A stretch of 64,000 bases of DNA, taken from JAVJUV01 sp040220415 (lineage in GTDB: Bacteria > Pseudomonadota > Alphaproteobacteria > Rhodobacterales > Rhodobacteraceae). Below the pieces are notes generated by a model, which was given only the letters and a program-made list of their open reading frames with translations, had not been told where the DNA came from and made no database searches. Numbering within the stretch: the first letter of the stretch is position 1; the number at the start of each line of letters is the position of its first letter. This document shows, piece after piece, positions 1 through 7,761 of the stretch. The position numbers were made by a program, and so were the translations under genes. The stretch lies in assembly GCA_040220415.1 (NCBI GenBank), contig JAVJUV010000046.1:1-64000 (forward strand). The letters run 5' to 3'.

Positions 1-2
1 AG

Positions 3-275
3 GCCGACAAGTGGATCGCCTCCCAATGCGGCGCGGGCGACGTCGTCATCACGAACGACATTCCGCTGGCCGCAAAATGCGTCGAGGCGGGCGCCAAGGT
101 GCTGAAACCCAACGGCGAGGCGCTGACGGCGGTCAACATCGGCAACGTCCTGGCGATGCGCGACCTGGCGGCAGACCTGCGCGCCGCCGACCCGTTCCGG
201 CAGGGCGGCGGCCGGGCGTTCTCGAAGTCCGACCGCTCGCGCTTCCTGGACGCGCTGGACCGGGCGCTTCGCTGA
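3..275 (+). CDS. UPF0178 (YaiI/YqxD, DUF188) family protein, 3' part only
   Basis: Only the C-terminal 90 residues lie in the window; the gene begins before base 1. The visible part has the family hallmarks: a VVITNDIPLA strand-turn, AAKCVEAGAKVLKPNG, and a tail containing DPFRQGGGRAFSKSDRSRFLDALDRAL. The fold is related to PIN-like nucleases but no biochemical role is established for the family. The gene ends at a TGA shortly before an inverted-repeat element. The frame is clear because of uninterrupted similarity to the family pattern; the start cannot be judged. Confidence 0.85.
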   Translation, partial: ADKWIASQCGAGDVVITNDIPLAAKCVEAGAKVLKPNGEALTAVNIGNVLAMRDLAADLRAADPFRQGGGRAFSKSDRSRFLDALDRALR

Positions 276-304
276 CAGACCGGCGCGGCGTCCGCGTCGG
301 GACA

Positions 305-403
305 GTGCGTATTTTCGGCAAGATGATGAAGACGGGCAGAGGTGCCCCCGGCGGGCCGCCAGCCGGCCATCGGGCGGAATTTCATCTTGCCTGAAATACG
401 CAC
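305..403. repeat. Inverted pair of a GTATTT...GGCAAGATGA intergenic motif
   Basis: The left arm (305-326) reads GTGCGTATTT-TC-GGCAAGATGA. The reverse complement of the right arm (382-403) reads GTGCGTATTT-CA-GGCAAGATGA, so 20 of 22 positions match. The spacer is 55 bases. A related single copy (GAGTATTTCGGAAAAGAAGAA) occurs at 46438-46458, also between genes. From memory, such GAGTATTT-GGAAAGATGAAG strings recur between genes in Rhodobacterales; that part is recall, not shown here. It may work as a bidirectional transcript end. Confidence 0.6.
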
Positions 404-487
404 GGCGCCACATCGGCCGGCGGGCGCGCCGCCGGGGCGTGGACCCGGTCCGGCAACCGGCGTAAAGGGTATGGGAAAGGAGACGTC

Positions 488-1462
488 ATGACCCTGACCG
501 ACGCGGAACGCTCGACACCCGTCGGCGCCCTGTGGGCGCTGGTCGCCGTCCTGTGTTTTTCGACCAATGACGTGCTGGTGAAGTTCCTTTCGGGCGGCTA
601 TCCGCTGTACCAGCTGATCTTCTTTCGGACCCTCTTTGGCCTGGCCTTCATCCTGGTGGTGCTGGTGCCGCTGACCGGCGGTTCGCTGTCGATGCTGAGG
701 ACCAGCAGGCTGAGGGTGCACATCCTGCGGGGGTGCTGCGTGGTCTTCGCCAATTTCTGCTTCTTCCTGGGCCTTGCGGCGATGCCCTTGGCCGAGGCGG
801 TGGCGATCTTCTTCATCTCGCCCCTGGCGATCTCGGTGTTCTCGGTCGTCTTCCTGGGCGAGACCGTGGGCCCGCGCCGCTGGGCGGCGATCGCGGCGGG
901 GATGCTGGGCGTGGTCGTCGTGCTGCGGCCGGGCAGCGAGGCGTTCCAGGTGGCAGCGCTTCTGCCGCTGGTCGCGGCCTTCGGCTATGCGACGCTGCAC
1001 ATCCTGACCCGCAAGATCGGCGGCACCGAGAACGCCACGGCGATGGCGTTCTACATCCAGGTGACGTTCTTCTTCTTCGCCGGCACGGCGGGCCTGTTCA
1101 CCGGCGACGGGCGGTACGAGACCTTCGACCATCCCTCGATGGAGTTCCTGTTCCGCGCCTGGGTCTGGCCCTCTGGCTTCGACCTGGCGCTGATCGCGCT
1201 GCTGGGGATGACCTCGGCCTTGGGCGGCTTCACGATCAGCCAGGCCTATCGCCGTTCCGAAGCCGCCTATGTGGCGCCGTTCGAATACGCCGCGATGCCG
1301 CTGGCGGTGTTCTGGGGGCTGTCGATCTTCGGCGAATGGCCGGATCCTTGGGCCTGGGCGGGCATCGGGCTGATCATGACCTCGGGTCTGGTGCTGATCT
1401 GGCGCGAAACGGTGTCGCGCCGCCGCACGCTGGACGCCGCGATGCATCCCAAACGGCTGTGA
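488..1462 (+). CDS. EamA/DMT-family permease
   Basis: A 324-residue inner-membrane protein of the drug/metabolite transporter superfamily. Hydrophobic segments alternate over the whole length, consistent with ten helices in two EamA repeats (about residues 12-145 and 155-305). The first repeat begins GALWALVAVLCFSTNDVLVKFL. ATG 488 is preceded by AAAGGAGA at good spacing. It is followed after 16 bases by an alpha/beta hydrolase gene on the same strand, so the two may be co-transcribed. The substrate cannot be inferred; members export amino acids, nucleosides or other metabolites. Confidence 0.88.
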   Translation: MTLTDAERSTPVGALWALVAVLCFSTNDVLVKFLSGGYPLYQLIFFRTLFGLAFILVVLVPLTGGSLSMLRTSRLRVHILRGCCVVFANFCFFLGLAAMPLAEAVAIFFISPLAISVFSVVFLGETVGPRRWAAIAAGMLGVVVVLRPGSEAFQVAALLPLVAAFGYATLHILTRKIGGTENATAMAFYIQVTFFFFAGTAGLFTGDGRYETFDHPSMEFLFRAWVWPSGFDLALIALLGMTSALGGFTISQAYRRSEAAYVAPFEYAAMPLAVFWGLSIFGEWPDPWAWAGIGLIMTSGLVLIWRETVSRRRTLDAAMHPKRL

Positions 1463-1478
1463 CGGAGACGCCCTGAAC

Positions 1479-2396
1479 GTGCTGTTCCAGATCGCCTTTT
1501 TCGCCGTCGCCGTGCTTGCCCTGCCGGCCGTTGCCGAGACGCTGCGGCGGCCGGTCCGCAAGGACGCCGCACCGGGGCGTTTCGCGCGCCTGACGCAGGG
1601 CGAGACCCATTACCGCTGGAGCGGTCCCGAGGACGGGCCGGTGGCGGTCTGCATCCACGGCCTGTCGACGCCGTCCTACATCTTTGCCGCCACCGAGCGC
1701 AGCCTGGTCCGGCTTGGCTATCGCGTGCTGACCTACGACCTTTACGGGCGCGGCTTCTCGGCGCGGCCCGCGGGACGGCAATCGTCGCTGTTCTTCATCC
1801 GCCAGTTGCGCGCGCTTCTGGAGGATCAGTCGGTCGACGGGCCCGTGCTGCTGGTCGGCTATTCGATGGGCGGCGCCATCGCGGCCGCCTTCGCCGCGGC
1901 CCAGCCCGACAGGGTGTCGCGGCTGATCCTGGTCGCGCCCGCCGGGCTGATGCCCGTCTACGACGACTGGCAGGACCGGCTGTGGACGTTGCCGGTTTTC
2001 GGCGACTGGGCGACACGGGTCTTCGGCGGCGTGGCGCTGCGCCGCGAACTGGTCGAGCACCGCACCAACGCCACCGTGATACCCGACCTGGAAGATCGCC
2101 AGGCCGACGAGACGCGGATGCGGGGCTTCCTGCCCGCCCTTCTGTCGTCGCGCCGCCATGTCCTGCGGGAAAGCCGCGACGCCGACCATACGCGCATCGC
2201 GCGGAACGAGGTTCCGGTCCTGGCGATCTGGGGGTCGAACGATCCGGTCATCCCGATCAGGGCGATGGGACGGCTGGCCGAATTGAACCCGGACGCGCAT
2301 CACGCGCAGGTGGCGGGGGCCGGCCACGTGGTGCTTCAGACGCATCCCGCCCAGGTGGCCGACGCGATGCAGAGGTTCCTGTCGGACGGCGGCTAG
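1479..2396 (+). CDS. Alpha/beta hydrolase
   Basis: A 305-residue alpha/beta hydrolase with an N-terminal hydrophobic segment (about residues 3-18) that may be a signal anchor. The oxyanion HG is at residues 60-61, the nucleophile elbow GYSMGG puts the serine at about 129, the acid is in GSNDP (about Asp255) and the catalytic His is in GAGH (about 283). The triad is complete. The family covers esterases and C-C hydrolases, so the substrate is unknown. GTG 1479 is used because GGAG lies just upstream. The stop overlaps the stop of the convergent MFS gene. Confidence 0.85.
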   Translation: MLFQIAFFAVAVLALPAVAETLRRPVRKDAAPGRFARLTQGETHYRWSGPEDGPVAVCIHGLSTPSYIFAATERSLVRLGYRVLTYDLYGRGFSARPAGRQSSLFFIRQLRALLEDQSVDGPVLLVGYSMGGAIAAAFAAAQPDRVSRLILVAPAGLMPVYDDWQDRLWTLPVFGDWATRVFGGVALRRELVEHRTNATVIPDLEDRQADETRMRGFLPALLSSRRHVLRESRDADHTRIARNEVPVLAIWGSNDPVIPIRAMGRLAELNPDAHHAQVAGAGHVVLQTHPAQVADAMQRFLSDGG

Positions 2397-3631
2397 GCCG
2401 GTTGCGGCAGGCCGCGTTTCTCTTCCCGGATCGGCAGGTGCACCAGCGCGCTGAAAGCGCCTACCGCCAGGCCCAGCCACCAGACCAGCGTGTAGTCCCC
2501 GGTGGCATCGTAGAGCCGCCCGCCCAGCCAGACGCCCATGAAGCTGCCGATCTGGTGGCTGAGAAAGACGAAGCCGTAGAGCGTGCCCATGAACCTGAGG
2601 CCGTAGAGGTACCCGATCAGCCCGCTGGTCAAGGGCACCGTCGCCAGCCAGAGCGACCCCATGAAGACCGAGAACAGCATCACCGACAGCGGCGTGATCG
2701 GGCTGAGGATGAAGGCCGCGCCGATGACCGTGCGGGCCGCGTAGATGCTGGCCAGAAGGTACTTCCTGGGATAGCGCTGCCCCAGCCAGCCCGCGGTCAG
2801 CGTGCCCGCGATGTTGGCCAGACCGATGACGGATATCGCCACCGCGCCCAGCGCCGATGTCGTCGTGATGCCCAGCGCGTGCAGCGTTCCGCCCGGCATG
2901 ATCGGGCCGCACATCTCGGTCACCAGCGCCGGGAAATGGGCGACGATGAAGCCAAGCTGGTAGCCGCAGGAGAAGAAACCCATGAAGATCATGGCGAACG
3001 ACGGATCGCGGAAGGCGCGGCCGACCACGACGCCCATCGACTCCTCGATCTCGGATTTCGAGAGAACCGGCGCGCGCAGGAACGGCAGCGAGAACAGCAC
3101 CGACAGGATCGCGACGGAAAACACGATGAAGACGCTTTGCCAGGGCATGGTGGACAGGAGCCATTCGGCGATCGGCGCGCCGATCACCTGGCCGAGCGAG
3201 CCCGCCGCCGTGGCCACGGCCAGCGCCATCGAGCGGCTTTCGTCCGAGGCCGAGCGGGCGACGATGGCCAGGATCACGCCAAACCCGGTGCCCGCGATGC
3301 CGAGGCCGACGAGGACTTCGAGGCTCTGGATCGCGAAGGGCGTGGTGGCGAAGGCCGAAAGGACCAGGCCCGCCGAGTAGAGCAGCGCGCCGAAGAACAC
3401 CGCCTTCCTGTCGCCGATCTTTTCGGCCAGCGCCCCGAAGATCGGCTGCCCGATCCCCCAGAACAGGTTCTGGATGGCGATCGCCATGGAGAACTCGGCG
3501 CGCGGCCAGCCGAAATCCTCGGCGATCGGGATCTGGAACACCCCGAAGGCGCCCCGGATCGCGAAATTCACCGTGATGATCAGACAGGACGCCAGAAGAA
3601 TCGGCGTCACCAGTGAGGCGCGTTCATTCAT
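2393..3631 (-). CDS. MFS transporter
   Basis: About 412 residues with twelve predicted membrane helices, a major facilitator superfamily permease. The N-terminal half contains FPRAEFSMAIAIQNLFWG-like text and GALAEKIGDRKAV, the loop 2-3 signature (G-x-x-A-D/E-R-x-G-x-R). ATG 3631 (MNERASLV) is preferred over a longer frame open to 3667 because the extra 12 residues are hydrophilic and unlike the family. It lies downstream of the GntR-family regulator gene on the same strand, which probably controls it. Substrate unknown; overall form resembles carboxylate/oxalate-type members. Confidence 0.85.
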   Translation of the reverse strand: MNERASLVTPILLASCLIITVNFAIRGAFGVFQIPIAEDFGWPRAEFSMAIAIQNLFWGIGQPIFGALAEKIGDRKAVFFGALLYSAGLVLSAFATTPFAIQSLEVLVGLGIAGTGFGVILAIVARSASDESRSMALAVATAAGSLGQVIGAPIAEWLLSTMPWQSVFIVFSVAILSVLFSLPFLRAPVLSKSEIEESMGVVVGRAFRDPSFAMIFMGFFSCGYQLGFIVAHFPALVTEMCGPIMPGGTLHALGITTTSALGAVAISVIGLANIAGTLTAGWLGQRYPRKYLLASIYAARTVIGAAFILSPITPLSVMLFSVFMGSLWLATVPLTSGLIGYLYGLRFMGTLYGFVFLSHQIGSFMGVWLGGRLYDATGDYTLVWWLGLAVGAFSALVHLPIREEKRGLPQPA

Positions 3632-3712
3632 GGGCGCGAGTTGCGCCGGTACGGGTCGTAGCGTCAATCGAGAAAAAATGATGGGTCGGATCAGGAAATC
3701 TGATGCGAGCGG

Positions 3713-4357
3713 TCAGCCGGCCAGCATCCTGAGCCCCTGCGTCACGTCGGTTCTGACCGCCAGGCGCAGACCGGGTTCGTCGCCCGCGCGCAGCGCCGCC
3801 AGGATCAGGCGGTGATTGCCGGGCACCTCGGTGCGGTTCAGGCGTCCGTACAGCTTGCGCATCGTGGGACCAAGCTGAAGCCACACGGTCTCGGCCATCG
3901 CCAGCATCGCGGGCGCCTGGGCGCGCAGGTAGAGCGTGCGGTGAAATTCGAGGTTGCGCTTGATGTAGTTGACGGCGTCGCCCTTGCTGACCGCCTCGGC
4001 GATGGTGCCGTTGATCGCCTGCAACCGGTCGATCAGCGCCAGGTGCGCGCGCGGCAGGGCGCGGCTGGCCAGTTCGGTCTCGATCAGCGCGCGCAGGGCG
4101 GCCAGTTCCTCGATCCGCTCGTTCGTGAGATCCGGCGTCGAGACGCGGCCCGAACTGGACATCGTCAGCGCGCCTTCGGCCACCAGGCGGCGGACGGCTT
4201 CGCGGGCCGGGGTCATCGAGACGCCGAATTCCTTGCCGATGCCGCGCAGGGTCAGCGCCTGCCCCGGTTCGATCTCGCCATGCATGATGGTGGACCGGAG
4301 GGTCCGGTAGACCCGGTCGTGGGCGGAAGGAAGCGGATCGGCGGAGCGGCTGAGCAT
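3713..4357 (-). CDS. GntR-family regulator, FCD subgroup
   Basis: A 214-residue regulator. The N-terminal winged helix-turn-helix covers about residues 10-75 (LRGIGKEFGVSMTPAREAVRRLVAEGAL). The C-terminal all-helical FCD domain starts near residue 85 (ALRALIETELA) and has the metal-binding style FHRTLY and NHRLILAAL histidines. FCD regulators usually sense small organic acids. The gene precedes the MFS permease on the same strand (82-base gap), and a perfect palindrome lies just upstream of its start, suggesting autoregulation plus control of the permease. Confidence 0.88.
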   Translation of the reverse strand: MLSRSADPLPSAHDRVYRTLRSTIMHGEIEPGQALTLRGIGKEFGVSMTPAREAVRRLVAEGALTMSSSGRVSTPDLTNERIEELAALRALIETELASRALPRAHLALIDRLQAINGTIAEAVSKGDAVNYIKRNLEFHRTLYLRAQAPAMLAMAETVWLQLGPTMRKLYGRLNRTEVPGNHRLILAALRAGDEPGLRLAVRTDVTQGLRMLAG

Positions 4358-4363
4358 TGCGAA

Positions 4364-4375
4364 CTGTGATCACAG
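4364..4375. promoter_or_regulatory. Palindrome upstream of GntR gene, likely operator
   Basis: CTGTGATCACAG is a perfect 12-base palindrome beginning 7 bases upstream of the GntR start codon. The core TGTGATCACA fits the T-N-GT-N3-AC-N-A layout known for FCD-type GntR operators. Binding is inferred. Confidence 0.5.
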
Positions 4376-4406
4376 AAAGCCGCGCCGGTCAATTGCGCCG
4401 TGCGCC

Positions 4407-5087
4407 TCAGAACCGGTACCGGTGCAGCCCGTGCCCTTCGCGGCGCAGCCAGGCGCGCGGCGCGTCGTAGGCGGGGCACAACTCGCCCACCACCGACCAG
4501 AAGGCCGGCGAGTGGTCCATGCGCGCCAGGTGCGCGACCTCGTGGGCGGCGACGTAGTCCAGCACGTCGGATGGCGCGAGGATCAGCCGCCACGAGAACA
4601 TCAGGTTCCCTTCGGACGAGCACGATCCCCAGCGCGAGCGGGTGTCCCGAAGCGTCAGGCGACCGAACGGCCGGCCAACCGCATCGGCGTGGCGCCGGAC
4701 CGCCTCGGTCAGCCGGTCGCGCGCCATGTGCTTCAGCAGGGCCGCCGCCGCGGGGCCGGACCGGCCCTCGGGCACCATGATCGTTCCGGGAAGCAGGCGG
4801 GCGGACCGGCCCGCGCCCGCGGTGACCTGCCGCGGCGTCCCCTCGACCGGCAGAACCGCGCCGGGAGCCACGTCGACGCTTTCGCCCCGCCGGGCCAGCG
4901 CGCCGGCGATCCAGCCGGCCTTCTCTTCGGCGAACCGCCGCGCCTCGTGCTCGGGAACGCCTTTCGGCAGGGTCAGGGTGACGCGCCCGTCCAGTTGCGA
5001 CACGCGCAGCGACAGCCGGCGCGCCCGCGCCGAACGGCGCAGAAGAATCTCCACCGAAGGGTTGCCTGAAAGTCTGATCTGCCCCAT
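4407..5087 (-). CDS. YgjP-like metallopeptidase (M48/SprT-like, DUF45)
   Basis: 226 residues with the zinc-binding signature AAHEVAHLARMDHSPAFW near the C-terminus: HExxH plus a downstream His in the HSPAFW box. Before it comes DTRSRWGSCSSEGNLMFSWRLILAP, the second family block. This is the YgjP/DUF45 family, predicted zinc-dependent hydrolases with poorly known substrates. An open frame extends upstream to 5219, but those residues are low-complexity Arg/Gly/Pro, so the ATG at 5087 (MGQIRLSGNP) was chosen. It is divergent from the FYDLN gene. Confidence 0.85.
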   Translation of the reverse strand: MGQIRLSGNPSVEILLRRSARARRLSLRVSQLDGRVTLTLPKGVPEHEARRFAEEKAGWIAGALARRGESVDVAPGAVLPVEGTPRQVTAGAGRSARLLPGTIMVPEGRSGPAAAALLKHMARDRLTEAVRRHADAVGRPFGRLTLRDTRSRWGSCSSEGNLMFSWRLILAPSDVLDYVAAHEVAHLARMDHSPAFWSVVGELCPAYDAPRAWLRREGHGLHRYRF

Positions 5088-5251
5088 ATCCCCGTTCCGG
5101 TGGTTCGGTCCCTTGCCGGGGCCGAGCCTACCGGGATCGCGCCGCCCCCGTCCAGCGTTCCCGTCGATGGGCCGAAAGGCTTTGACAGGAACATTGCGTT
5201 GTGGCAGGGGACGCGGCAATCCAGAGACCTGAGTAGGAAAAGAGACTGCAC

Positions 5252-5578
5252 ATGCCCAAGGAAGAATGGGGCACGAAGCGCGTTTGCCCGACCACCGGAA
5301 AGCGATTCTACGACCTGAACAACAATCCCATCGTCAGCCCCTACACGGGCGAGGTGGTAACCCTTGATACCGGCAGGGGCGGCCGCACGCTGGTGGCCGA
5401 CAAGTCGGACAAAAGCGTCAAGGCCGAGGCCGAGGTCGAGGAAGAAGAAGATCTGGTTCTCGAGGACGACGACGACAGCGATGTCGACCTGGGCGACGAC
5501 GTCCTGGAAGACGACGACGACGACGACGACGTCTCGCTGGACGACATCGCGGACGTGGCGTCGCCCGACGACGACTAG
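5252..5578 (+). CDS. TIGR02300 family (FYDLN acidic) protein
   Basis: A 108-residue cytoplasmic protein typical of Alphaproteobacteria. The N-terminal half has the zinc-ribbon-like block WGTKRVCPTTGKRFYDLNNNPIVSPYTG, which names the family. The C-terminal half (about residues 60-108) is almost entirely Asp/Glu with a few Val/Ser and is likely disordered. Function is unknown. An AGGAAAAGAG element precedes ATG 5252. The gene lies directly upstream of tRNA-Ala. Confidence 0.9.
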   Translation: MPKEEWGTKRVCPTTGKRFYDLNNNPIVSPYTGEVVTLDTGRGGRTLVADKSDKSVKAEAEVEEEEDLVLEDDDDSDVDLGDDVLEDDDDDDDVSLDDIADVASPDDD

Positions 5579-5651
5579 GTTTTTTCGCTTGCGCCATGCA
5601 GGCGGAATCATTAACTGACGCGGGCGCGGGCCGTCAGGCCCGTACCCGGAT

Positions 5652-5727
<76 letters not shown>

Positions 5728-5792
5728 TTCCACCTCAATCCGTGAAAAAGCCTCTTACACAGTGATATGTCAGCCTTCTGTGACGAGGCGCG

Positions 5793-5817
5793 TGACACCG
5801 TGTCATGACACCTGTCA
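5793..5817. promoter_or_regulatory. Tandem TGACAC inverted repeats
   Basis: TGACACCGTGTCA (5793-5805, a perfect palindrome around a central C) is followed immediately by TGACACCTGTCA (5806-5817), and the junction itself forms the perfect palindrome GTGTCATGACAC (5800-5811). The arrangement looks like a multi-site operator. It lies between tRNA-Ala and the orphan membrane-protein gene, about 125 bases upstream of that start. No regulator gene is adjacent. Confidence 0.45.
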
Positions 5818-5943
5818 ACGCAAAAGCCCCCCGGCCCCAAGTCACTGCGCGTGCGGTGAAAGCGTGCGTTGAGCCCGAAGTACTCAGCGCTGCTTTTCTG
5901 CAATCGTCAGCTATATGAAATGACGACACCGCAGAGAAGGCTA

Positions 5944-6384
5944 ATGATGCTGTTCCTCAACAAGCCTCTGGCAGTATGGCACTATGTTATTGCGGGCTTT
6001 CTCGCCGTCGTTGTCCCGATGGCGTTGGCATTGGTTCTTTCCGTGACCGTCACGTCGGGGTGCTACGACAGTCTTTGCTTGCTACCGCTGCTGATGCTGA
6101 TCGTGCCGCCCTACGCTGTACCGGTGCTGGCGGTTCTGTTTGCAATCAACCGCCGGTTTGGAAAACCGGTCCCGGACGGCTGGCTTCCTACCGTATTGAT
6201 TTCTGGCTTCGCGGGACAAATCGCCATTTCCGCGTTCGCCGTCGCAACGACTTCGCCCGAATTCAGGGACATCTACTTTTCAGACCTGCTGTCCATCCCA
6301 CAGGGCCTCATTGTGGGCCTCGTGGTTGGAGCGGTTTTCTGGGTTGCGCTGTATGCCTTCGGGCGCATGAGCACCCGTATATAG
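5944..6384 (+). CDS. Hypothetical membrane protein
   Basis: About 146 residues with four likely membrane helices: a first starting near AVWHYVIAGFLAVVVPMALALVL, a second around LLPLLMLIVPPYAVPVLAVLF, a third near GFAGQIAISAFAVAT and a fourth at GLIVGLVVGAVFWVALYAF. I do not recognise the family. GAGAAGG (5934-5940) precedes two in-frame ATGs at 5944 and 5947, so the start is one of these; the frame is open up to 5869. Base composition is visibly less GC-rich than the neighbours, and the gene sits directly downstream of a tRNA, so lateral acquisition is possible but not shown. Confidence 0.6.
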   Translation: MMLFLNKPLAVWHYVIAGFLAVVVPMALALVLSVTVTSGCYDSLCLLPLLMLIVPPYAVPVLAVLFAINRRFGKPVPDGWLPTVLISGFAGQIAISAFAVATTSPEFRDIYFSDLLSIPQGLIVGLVVGAVFWVALYAFGRMSTRI

Positions 6385-6577
6385 GCGCTAATTCAAGAAC
6401 GCCTGACATGAAGGATCGACACCGCTCTGCGGGATGCACGGCTGAGACGGGGTTCGCGCTGGCGGCAGGTGCGTGGCGGACCGGGGTCCGGCCCGGCCAT
6501 TGTCCAATCCGCCTGTGCGCGCCGTTCAATCGTGCTAGGTTTCGCGGAATGCGCGCGCAGGCGCACGACTCGGATGA

Positions 6578-7756
6578 ATGACAATGTCGCTGTTTCGGCA
6601 ATTTCTTGCAGGTGTGCTGGTGGTGGCCGCGACGCTGGCCATCTGGATTTACTATGTGCCCTCGGCGCGTCCCTGGCTGGAAAGCGTCGGGCTTACGGAC
6701 CTTCTGGGCATCGAGGCCCAAGGCAGCGAGACGCCGGACGCGGGCGGCGGGCGCGGCTTCGGCGGCGGCGGCGCGGCGCGGGTCATCGTGGCGGCGGTCG
6801 AGGAAGGCGCGGTCAACGACATCGTGAACTCGGTCGGCGACGGGCGGGCGGTGCGCTCGGTCGCGATCCGCGCCGACGCGACGGGCCGGATCGTCGACAT
6901 CGGCTATCCGCCGGGAAGCTACGTGGAAGCCGGCAGCGTGATCTTCGGGCTGGACGACGAGGCCGAGCGCATCGCGCGGGACCGCGCCGAACTGGTCCTG
7001 TCGGACGCGCGCGACGAATTCGAGAGGCTGTCGCAGCTGGAAGGTTCGGGCGCCGTCACGGCGGTGCGATACCGCGAAGCCGAACTGGCGCTGAAGACCG
7101 CCGAGCTGAGCGCCCGCGAGGCGGCGTTCGACCTGGAACGCCGGGTGATCCGCTCGCCGATTTCGGGCTGGATCGGCATCTTCGAGATCGAGGTGGGCGA
7201 CAGGGTGTCGGCCCAGGACAGCCTGGCGGTGATCACCGACAGGTCCGAGCTGTTGATCGAGTTCCGGGTGCCCGAGCGCGTCATCGGCCAGATCGCCACC
7301 GGCATGAGGGTTCCGATCGTGCCGCTTGCCGCCAGGTCGATGCGGCTGGAAGGCGTGATCACGGCGATCGACAACCAGGTCGACCGCACCAGCCGCACGC
7401 TGCGGGTCCAGGCCACGGTCCCCAACGCGGACGACCTGCTGCGCGACGGCATGGCTTTTTCGGTCAGCCTTGAACTGCCGGGCGTCACGCTGCCGTCGGT
7501 CGATCCCCTGGCGATCCAGTGGTCCAGCGACGGCTCGTTCGTCTGGGCGGTGCGCGAGGACAAGGCGGTGCGGGTTCCGGTGGTGATCCGCGAACGCAGC
7601 AGCGAGACGGTTCTGGTCGAGGCCGAACTGGCACCGGGCGAACTGGTCGTGACCGAGGGGGTGCAGACGCTGCGGCCCGGCGCCGAGGTATCGGTCGTCG
7701 GACCCGAGGCCGAGGCAGAGGCCAGCGCGGCGGCGGCCGCGCCCAGCAAGGGCTGA
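6578..7756 (+). CDS. RND efflux periplasmic adaptor subunit (HlyD/AcrA family)
   Basis: A 392-residue membrane fusion protein. One N-terminal membrane segment (about residues 7-26) anchors it, followed by a Gly/Ala-rich linker. Then come a lipoyl half-motif (GRIVDIGYPPGSYVEAGSVIFGLDD), an alpha-hairpin (about 120-180), the second lipoyl half (IRSPISGWIGIFEIEVGDRVSAQDSLAVITD) and a beta-barrel region. It should bridge the RND pump encoded 5 bases downstream to an outer-membrane channel. No TolC-type gene is present here, so a distant one must be shared. Confidence 0.92.
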   Translation: MTMSLFRQFLAGVLVVAATLAIWIYYVPSARPWLESVGLTDLLGIEAQGSETPDAGGGRGFGGGGAARVIVAAVEEGAVNDIVNSVGDGRAVRSVAIRADATGRIVDIGYPPGSYVEAGSVIFGLDDEAERIARDRAELVLSDARDEFERLSQLEGSGAVTAVRYREAELALKTAELSAREAAFDLERRVIRSPISGWIGIFEIEVGDRVSAQDSLAVITDRSELLIEFRVPERVIGQIATGMRVPIVPLAARSMRLEGVITAIDNQVDRTSRTLRVQATVPNADDLLRDGMAFSVSLELPGVTLPSVDPLAIQWSSDGSFVWAVREDKAVRVPVVIRERSSETVLVEAELAPGELVVTEGVQTLRPGAEVSVVGPEAEAEASAAAAAPSKG

Positions 7757-7761
7757 CGAAG

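Noticed and set aside
1982..3616. 544-codon plus-strand frame
   Set aside because: It covers the hydrolase 3' end and then the antisense of the MFS gene; the real genes are in other frames.
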